Below, one piece after another: positions 58,001-64,000 of a stretch of DNA of 64,000 nt. Origin of the DNA: Spirometra erinaceieuropaei (taxonomy: Eukaryota > Platyhelminthes > Cestoda > Diphyllobothriidea > Diphyllobothriidae); NCBI GenBank assembly GCA_902702965.1, contig CACRXP010000228.1:517201-581200 (forward strand), in the 5' to 3' direction. Position 1 is the stretch's first letter, and every line of letters begins with the position of its first letter. The notes beneath the pieces are model-generated. The model saw only the letters and a list, made by a program, of their open reading frames with translations. It ran no database searches and was not told where the DNA came from. A program made the translations under genes and the position numbers.

Positions 58001-58990
58001 AAGATTAGATCTAAAATGTGAGTATCTCTTGTTGGACAGCGAACCAGTTGAGACCAATTAGAAAAAATGACAATATCTTGAAAGGGCTGGAATCTGGGTG
58101 GACAGCTATTGGAAACCCAGTCTATTTCAGAAGGGTTAAAATCCCCAGTGATTATTTTAATATCGAAAGCAGCTCCCGAAATTAATTTAAAGATTTCACA
58201 GAGTCGTGAATCATCACTGGCTAAAGAATTTGGGGAATCGTAGATACAGCCAATAATTGCCTTTCATTGCGGCGAGAGAATAACAGATGCAAAGCAGAAG
58301 TTTCCCGTGAATGAGGAAACATCACAGTAAAAGGAGCGTGCTTTAGGTAGGACTTAAGATAAAGAAGACAACCAGCCCCACGCCTAGTCGTGCGGTCTTG
58401 GCGGTAAAAATCGAAGTCATCTATGAGAAGGGCAGAGTCAGGAATTAGAGAATGGGTCCAAGAATCTGTTACGCATATAATATCAGGCATAATTTCCAAA
58501 GCAATGGCTCTGATTTGTGCCATCTTGTTTATAAATGACCTGGCATTCAATTATATAATATATAATGTGTTTCGAACGGCAATGCTATTTTCGACGGTAT
58601 TTAAAAAAATGTGGAGGCTAAATATGGCAGCCACATCTTAGGGCTAACTATCGGATGAAATCTAGCTTCTGCACTGCGATCTAGGCGAAAAAGTCGGTGA
58701 CAGGTGACACTTTTGGGCCCCTTAAATTTCTTGGCAATATTTTCGGTTGAGCGGAAGATCAGTTATCATGCACATCTTTATTAGTTCGAGTAAGGCATTA
58801 GTGGGAGCATCCGTGCCATAGGATTGCAGGAGCTTAGCTATTCACTTGATGTAAGTAGCGGAACGACATCGAAGGAGACCGAGATCTCTTTAGTAGTAGC
58901 TGCAATTCCTCTTAATCTCTTTATTAACTTTGCAGAGGCCTTAGTTCAATTTTCACAATTTAAAGTGAATGAAGCTTGTGTAGTTGCCAT
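55014..58990 (-). mobile_element. CR1/Jockey-group LINE, near full length but decayed
   Basis: The 3' end is a (TAGA)n tract at 55014-55033 next to TTTATTAAAGACCC. Endonuclease, linker, reverse transcriptase and C-terminal region follow in order on the - strand up to 58550. 58600-58990 may hold the end of ORF1, but that part is weak. Related 3' ends at 36373 (tract plus TTTATT) suggest the same broad group. Several frameshifts make it inactive. Confidence 0.9.
55749..58550 (-). pseudogene. LINE ORF2: endonuclease plus reverse transcriptase, broken
   Basis: 58550-57950 is an APE-type endonuclease: NARSFINKMAQIRAIALEI, PDIICVTDSW, FYRQDRTTRRGAG, then after a frameshift GDFN, LDLIFAND and the catalytic-type SDH. 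57876-57547 is the linker. 57180-56572 is the reverse transcriptase: LLERIIFNEILDF, QHGFLPERF, YFDLSKAFDKVPHRRLL, SGVLQGTVLGP and YVDDLK as the catalytic box. A frameshift leads to 56729-56133 with the thumb (RFYRMFVLPVLEYCCPFF). The final part (56105-55749) carries FFASKYAFLWNKLPQEIRLS. The product of an intact copy nicks target DNA and copies its RNA there. At least three frame breaks are needed to join these parts, so I call it a pseudogene. Confidence 0.9.
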
Positions 58991-59880
58991 TTGGAAGCTT
59001 GAAGGGTTTTCACCCGTAAAATGTTTTCTCAAGCTTCGTCCGATATTTCTTATACTTAGAGATGTCAGCTGGCAAACATTAAGTTTTTGCGGGTTAGAAG
59101 ACTCGAAGCTGGCCTTTGCTTCCTTTTTCGCATCAACTCTAGTTTCAATCTTCCGCTCATTGACACTCTTACTCCGAGTGATCGGTGTTATGCTACGCGC
59201 AACACCCCTATGATGATTCCGCCGCCTCTTTGCACTACATCTAAGCGGTCCTTCTTCTTTGCTTCCAAATATGCCTTCCTTTGGAATAAACTTCCGCAAG
59301 AAATTAGATTATCGCCTACTTTTCTGGTATTCAAGTCGAAATTACGCAAACTCCTTACACCAAAAACAGTCTCATTCCCAAACACTCAGATTCTTGACTT
59401 CGAGAAGCGTCCTCCTGCGAATTAGTGGTAGATTAAGTAGTAACCCTCAACTATATCATTAGAAACCCCTGTTTTGAATTTGTTTCTAAATCCACTGCTA
59501 TCACTCTTCCTCCTATCGACGATTTTCGCGGTTCTTGATGTCACCTCCCCTATTTATACCTCACTCAGTCTGACGGCGCTTACTGCGTAACCCTCAGTAT
59601 TCGCCGTCCACAAGTAGTGTGTCGTAGCTCCCTTCCCCACTCCCCGGCTGCGCTCGAAGCGTACCGTGGCCGATCGCGTCTGGGTTCCTCTTGTCTGGCC
59701 TTTTTATCGTAAGTAGTCTCATCCGGGGTATCCATCCTGCCCTGATGATGTTCGATTATAATCAAGGCTGGTATTTATTTCGCCCCGACGATGTCCGATT
59801 CAAATCCGTTATATACCGCCACATACAGACCATTCGTGGCATTCCTGCCATTCCATACCTTACTTTGCGGAACTAATCAC
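58985..59880 (+). mobile_element. Inverted 3' fragment of the same LINE family
   Basis: RPIFLILRDVSW.TLSFCG, LTLLLRVIGVMLRATPL and FFASKYAFLWNKLPQEIRLS recur here on +, almost identical to the - copy at 56.2-55.75 kb. The following untranslated part also aligns (GTATCCATCCTGCCCTGATG against GTATCAATCCGGCCCAGACG). The fragment starts within ORF2, so it is 5'-truncated, and it faces the 5' end of the larger copy head to head. Confidence 0.85.
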
Positions 59881-59989
59881 TCATTTTTTTATTCCCGAAC
59901 ATGGCCAATCTATGTCATTTGATGACGACCGGCTATTATTTTGCCTTTTTGCTGAATATGTACAAAATTCATTTTAAAATGGTAAGCCT

Positions 59990-60130
59990 CTCATGCATGC
60001 CGATAATCTGAAAGTCGCATAGAGTTAGAAGCCGGCAGATCGAGACATCGTGATTGAGCTCCTAAAGAGCGACCTACAGGCCTACATGCGTTTGTGGTCT
60101 CTGATCACTATGGCCGGTCTCATCACGGAC
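59990..60130 (+). pseudogene. Short reverse-transcriptase remnant
   Basis: MHADNLKVA followed by KPADRDIVIELLKSDLQAY and LWSLIT resembles the YADD box and the segment after it in CR1-group LINEs (ADDLK, D...LQ.DL..L..WS). It has two stops. The recognised part is under 50 codons, so the call is tentative. Confidence 0.4.
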
Positions 60131-62080
60131 AATTTCTTTAGCCAACAGCGGCAGCTGCCTTCATGAAAATAATTTGGCGACCGAGAATATCCGATACGGT
60201 GCAACCCCGCCCTTCTTGACAGTCGACATTATCTGATCATCAGTTTTTTCACTAGAACCCGCCAAAATGTAAAAAAAACCGCCGTCAAATTTATTTTCCT
60301 GCCTTGTTGACAAGAGTTGTTTTCACTGCTGCCTGGATTTTTATTTAGCTCTTCCCTGACCATGTCTGTAAACTGACATTTATTATTATTATTATTAATT
60401 ATTATTTTGTCGCGAAGCGGTGCTCGATGGCGATATTTGGGCTGAAGTGCACAAGTGGCCGGCGCGTCTGTGACACACGGTTGACAGTAAAAAAGACGTG
60501 TTGGTTTTTTAAAATGTTCAGCTTTTAATTAATGATGCATATTTAGAAGAACCAGCTTGGAGGAGTTTGTCAATAGTCAGTGTTTATCGTCATGCTATGA
60601 GTATTTGACCAGGCATTCGGCAAATGTTTGAACGCTTGCAGCGCAACTAAGCACTGCTAGGCCATTGACAACAGTTCCTCATTTGCACTACTGATTTGGA
60701 TTGAAATTTGGAAAGATCTGTTTGCGCAGCCGTAGACTAGGAACATAATACTCTTGAGCCAGTGATTTTTTTGAGTTAGCGTGATTACGTTTACATGGTC
60801 TACTTGTACATTGTGATAGCCATTTTGCCAGCGCTGTTATTCTTTCGTTATCTGGCCCACTTTTTAGGCGGTCTTCATCTTACCAATCCGAATGACATGG
60901 CCCTCTTTTTTTAAAATCCAATGAGTGGCAATCTTGAGTACTCAAAGGCACACTTGACAACCTGCCTGCCCAGGCTCTCGAGATGTTGTCTCCTTCAAGT
61001 CTTCGAGTTGCTTGATCCGCTCTATATGCCGTCATATTTTAAACAAGCGAGTGGCTACGATTCGCTCTGCATGCCGTTGCCTTCCATTTAATCAACCGAG
61101 TGGCTAGGGTACGTACAGCAAAGGCACAGTTTAGATTGGCTTTCCCAATACACTTTAAGTTTCTGACTTCCCGTTGTCGTGTGTTTTTAATTTTCGAGTT
61201 GCTTTGGTCGACCAATGGATAGACCTCGTTCTGCATGGCTTTCTTTCCCAACTGAATCCAATGAACTGCTGGGCTTTATATTTCAATGGTGCCTCAATGC
61301 ACTTGGTTATTCTGACTCCCGGTTTTTTTTCGATTTTTACTCCTACAGTTGCTTGGGCCCATCTGCATGTCCTCATACTCCTCTACTCCAGCCGATGTCT
61401 ACGTTATAAGCCACATAACCTCCTTTTCTTTTCTAATCCGGCGAATAAGTAGGCTCGATGTCCGCTATTCTTTTCCGTTGAGGTGTGCGCGTAAACTAGG
61501 TGCACGTCCCGCCGGCTCTCGACCAGGTGCTTACACACCGATCCTCTTAGTTCTACTGCGTTTTGCACGGGCTACAATCCTTTGCTAAAATTGTTAGTGG
61601 TTAGGTCAGGCGTTCAAAGCGACGGTCAATACTAAGCGTTATCATTCCTTAGCGCCCCTCCACGTAGTTCGGGAGTTATCTACCTTCATAACGTAGCTTC
61701 TAAGATGGTCAGTGCGCGAACTTCGGCGTAAACATTAAATGGTCAATGTCATTAGTGTACCTTTACACACTGCCCCGCCTTATTAGCGCATAACGCTTCC
61801 GATTTGTCTTTTGCGTTATTGAACGACCAGCTTTATCCGTTGCCTGAAAATATTACCGCATTTACAGTTGAATATCAGACTGGCATTTAAAAGCGCACTT
61901 TCGTTCATGGTGGGTTATGTTCGTTTTCCTCTGCAGTGGCCTTCCCCGATCGCATACATGTCTTGCTACCATAACTACAGTAGCCCTTCCCTGCCCGACA
62001 GCGGCGGCGTACCGAGGTCGAATTGCACAAGCTAATCAACGGCGTTCGCCATCGCTACGTGTGAGGAAGTTTTGCCCCAT
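60131..62080. other. Stretch without a supportable gene
   Basis: Holds an (ATT)n-type microsatellite at 60378-60406 and two degenerate units of about 48 bases near 61015-61110 (both with GCGAGTGGCTA / CCGAGTGGCTA). Short frames on both strands have no motifs. Confidence 0.45.
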
Positions 62081-62084
62081 ATGC

Positions 62085-62690
62085 TGCAGATTGTTTGCTT
62101 GTACAAAATACCGTAGCCTGTATTGGGTTTCATCTGAGTGCGCCTAAATATTTCTCCCCCTCATTGAGCCCTTTTCACAGAGCTTAGACTTAAACCTGCT
62201 GCAGTAGATCTCACTGGCGTTCGTATTCCTTCCGTTAACTTGGTAGGTAAAGTTGTCATAATGTTTAACTGTCTAATGCCGACAATCCTCTTCGGAAAGA
62301 CGTGCATATGCTTTCCATTGATCCGTTAACATCACGCTCTTGGGAACAGCCCACGTGGTGATGAATGCTCTCATCGCAGATCATCAATGATCATGCACTT
62401 GCTCGAAGAGGACTTTCTTGCGGACTGGATCGTAAATTCCGACACTATATTTCTGCCACATCACGTGATCAATGTTATATTTCCGACAACATATCGTGGT
62501 CTCATCTATCTGCAATTCCACTCCTTGTCGTCCCAACTGCTTCACTTCCCTAATAAGAGCTTTGGTGCACACATTCTGCCAGACGGTGTAACATTCAACC
62601 GCCGTATTGCGACTCCTGCCGACGAAGGCTGTTCGCCTTATCACCCGGGTACCTTATATACAGGCGAGTCCTGTTATTATCAATTTAGTT
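62085..62690 (-). pseudogene. Merlin (ISXO2/IS1016-like) transposase remnant
   Basis: On the - strand: SRNTAVECYTVWQNVC resembles the ISXO2-type entry segment (S..TV.DW...R..C). GRQGVELQIDETTICCRKYN then holds the first catalytic Asp (IDE), followed by YSVGIYDPVRKKVLFEQV. A double stop follows near 62384. The reading resumes with SVMLTDQWKAYARL, with the second Asp, then TVKHYDNFTYQVNGRNTNAS and EIY with the final Glu, and AHSDETQYRLRYF. So all three DDE residues are visible although the frame is broken. Merlin elements are known from flatworms. I did not find its terminal inverted repeats or target-site duplication. The product would cut and paste DNA; this copy cannot. Confidence 0.8.
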
Positions 62691-62899
62691 AGGGACAGCC
62701 AGCATTTTTGAAATACAGATCCGGTTCTCAGTGCCTTCTTTGATGTACATCGGCCACACCTGATCAAAATGCATATCCTCGTTTACTGTGGACTGCCTAA
62801 ACGCATATCCATCCGTATGCTTTCGCCCCACCAGGATTTTTATCGTAACCTTTTCTCCTGCACTGCACTAGAAACGACGAATTAACGACTTCCTGTATC

Positions 62900-64000
62900 C
62901 GTGCAAATTCTGTTAGTTTATCCACTTGAGTCCTCAGAAGACAATCAGCAGTTTGAAATGGACCGAGAGGACCGAGAGCTTCAAATGCGCCATCACTGAA
63001 ACCGTTTCCTTTTCCGTCGAAGAAGTAGGACGCGTCCTTAGTAAAATACAACCAGATAAGTTTCCTGGGCCCGACGGAACTCATGGGCAGATATTTAAGG
63101 AACCGTCAGCGAGTTTTCGAAACGTCTTTCGACTCTCTTTAAGCTGACAGTGCGAACAGGAAGGCCGCACTCACAGTGGAAGACAGCTAACCTTGTCCCC
63201 TTACATAATGGAGGTAGTAGGATGGCAGCAAGCAGCTTCAGGCTTACTAGCTTCACTTGCCTCTCATGCAAAACGATGGAAGCTCTAGTAAAGAGCGCTA
63301 TACAGCAAATTTGTTACGAAAATAACATCTTGCGGGATTTTCAACATGGCTTCCGGAGAGGACGTTCCTGCCTCTCAAATCTGCTAGCTTGTCTGGAAAT
63401 CTGGACCAGGGCTCTAGAAGAGGGTTTTGAGGTCGATGCCGTGTACATCGATTTCCGCAAAGCTTTTGACACTGTCCCGCACCAAAGTCATCTTCACAAA
63501 TTGAGCGCCATCGGCATCCGGGGAGATCTTCTGAACAGGATTAGGGCGTTTCAGGTTGGTCGGAAACAACGTGTCTGTATCGGAGATGATATGTTAGAAT
63601 GGGTAAACGTGACCAGTGGTGTGTCTGAAGGCTCAGTTCTGGTACCATTGCTCTTCATCCTTTATGTTAATGAACGCCTTCACGAACTCAACTGCGACAA
63701 AATAATGTTTAGCGACGACTTTACGCTCTGGCAAGTCATTAAGAGTCCATACGACCAGCGCACCCTCCAAAACAATCTGCATCGACTGCAAGCGCGGGCG
63801 GAAAAATAGCTTCTGGACTTCAATGTGCAGAAGTGTGCCGTACTTCATCTGAGTCCAACAAACTCTAATTCAAATGAGAGCCTGAGAACATATCATCGGA
63901 AAGATATAAGACTCCCCGCAGAATCTTCACAGAAGGGTCCCGGGGTTTGGATACAGAACAACCTGAAACCAACACTGTAGTGCCGCAAGCCGGCCTTGGG
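62900..64000 (+). mobile_element. CR1-like LINE, ORF2 part, running off the window
   Basis: A reverse-transcriptase region that begins near 62.9 kb and continues past the last base. A frame break near 63148 separates the first part (62926-63147) from the main part (63150-63809), and another at 63809 separates the last part. Its motifs differ from those of the LINE at 55-59 kb, so it is another family. Confidence 0.85.
62926..64000 (+). pseudogene. Reverse transcriptase of a CR1-like LINE (broken, partial)
   Basis: 62926-63147: VGRVLSKIQPDKFPGPDGTH is the RT entry motif (L..L...K.PGPDG). 63150-63809: HSQWKTANLVPLHNGGSR, RLTSFTCLSCKTMEALVKSA, FQHGFRRGRSCLSNLLACLE, VDAVYIDFRKAFDTVPHQ (motif A with both Asp) and SGVSEGSVLVPLLFILYVNE (motif B) follow in order. 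IMFSDDFTLW is the catalytic box, where YADD reads FSDD. After a TAG at 63809 the next segment LLDFNVQKCAVLHLS continues the usual order. The upstream endonuclease is not recognised. Base changes in conserved spots show it is not functional. Confidence 0.9.

Noticed and set aside
1..64000. tRNA, rRNA, CRISPR arrays, operons and bacterial promoters
   Set aside because: No such structure seen; gene structure, introns and transposons are those of an animal nuclear genome.

Overview
The window looks like nuclear DNA of a flatworm, most probably a tapeworm of the order Diphyllobothriidea (the group of Schistocephalus, Dibothriocephalus and Spirometra). That placement is inference. It rests on the transposon content: an RTE-type retrotransposon whose protein ends in C2H2 zinc fingers, many Penelope-like elements with GIY-YIG domains, CR1-group LINEs, a Merlin transposase and a Ty3/Gypsy remnant. 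Genes are sparse and split by introns, coding density is low, and no prokaryotic signal is present.

The main discovery is a pair of paralogous multi-exon genes of a family I do not recognise. One lies on + (8076-10781, 8 exons) and one on - (30582-34251, 9 exons). They sit in opposite orientation about 20 kb apart. Exons 2-8 match one to one, with identical lengths (97, 97, 114, 104, 76, 132 and 93 nt) and phases. The predicted proteins (about 253 and 281 aa) are secreted and cysteine-containing. Their C-terminal half carries a Trp and a Tyr-Tyr-Cys motif that look like an immunoglobulin-fold domain. Weaker exon candidates are the 3' end of a membrane-protein gene (20008-20479) and a duplicated 84-nt exon (50392-50475 and 50956-51039).

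Layout. 1-8 kb: AT-rich, no supported gene, one diverged ~0.5 kb direct repeat. 8-11 kb: + paralogue. 11-14 kb: almost empty apart from a hammerhead-like motif. 14.4-18.7 kb: GC-richer interspersed repeat, Penelope-like element, RTE remnant, all on -. 18.7-21 kb: possible membrane-protein exons. 21.3-22.5 kb: second Penelope-like element on -. 23.4 kb: strong inverted repeat. 24-26 kb: GC-rich repeats. 26.1-27.1 kb: TA-flanked element with terminal inverted repeats (TIRs). 27.6-28 kb: GIY-YIG fragment on +. 30.5-34.3 kb: - paralogue. 35.5-43.9 kb: three more TIR elements, a CR1-like remnant, a Gypsy integrase remnant and a 5'-truncated LINE. 47.9-48.8 kb: best-preserved TIR element. 50.4-51 kb: duplicated exon. 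52.3-54.5 kb: three Penelope-like fragments. 55-59.9 kb: a near-full-length decayed CR1 LINE on - followed by an inverted 3' fragment of the same family on +. 62.1-62.7 kb: Merlin transposase remnant. 62.9-64 kb: another CR1-like reverse transcriptase running off the window.

All mobile-element proteins are truncated or broken, so the window reads as an old transposon graveyard around two conserved host genes. Family assignments come from motif reading by eye; no database search was possible.
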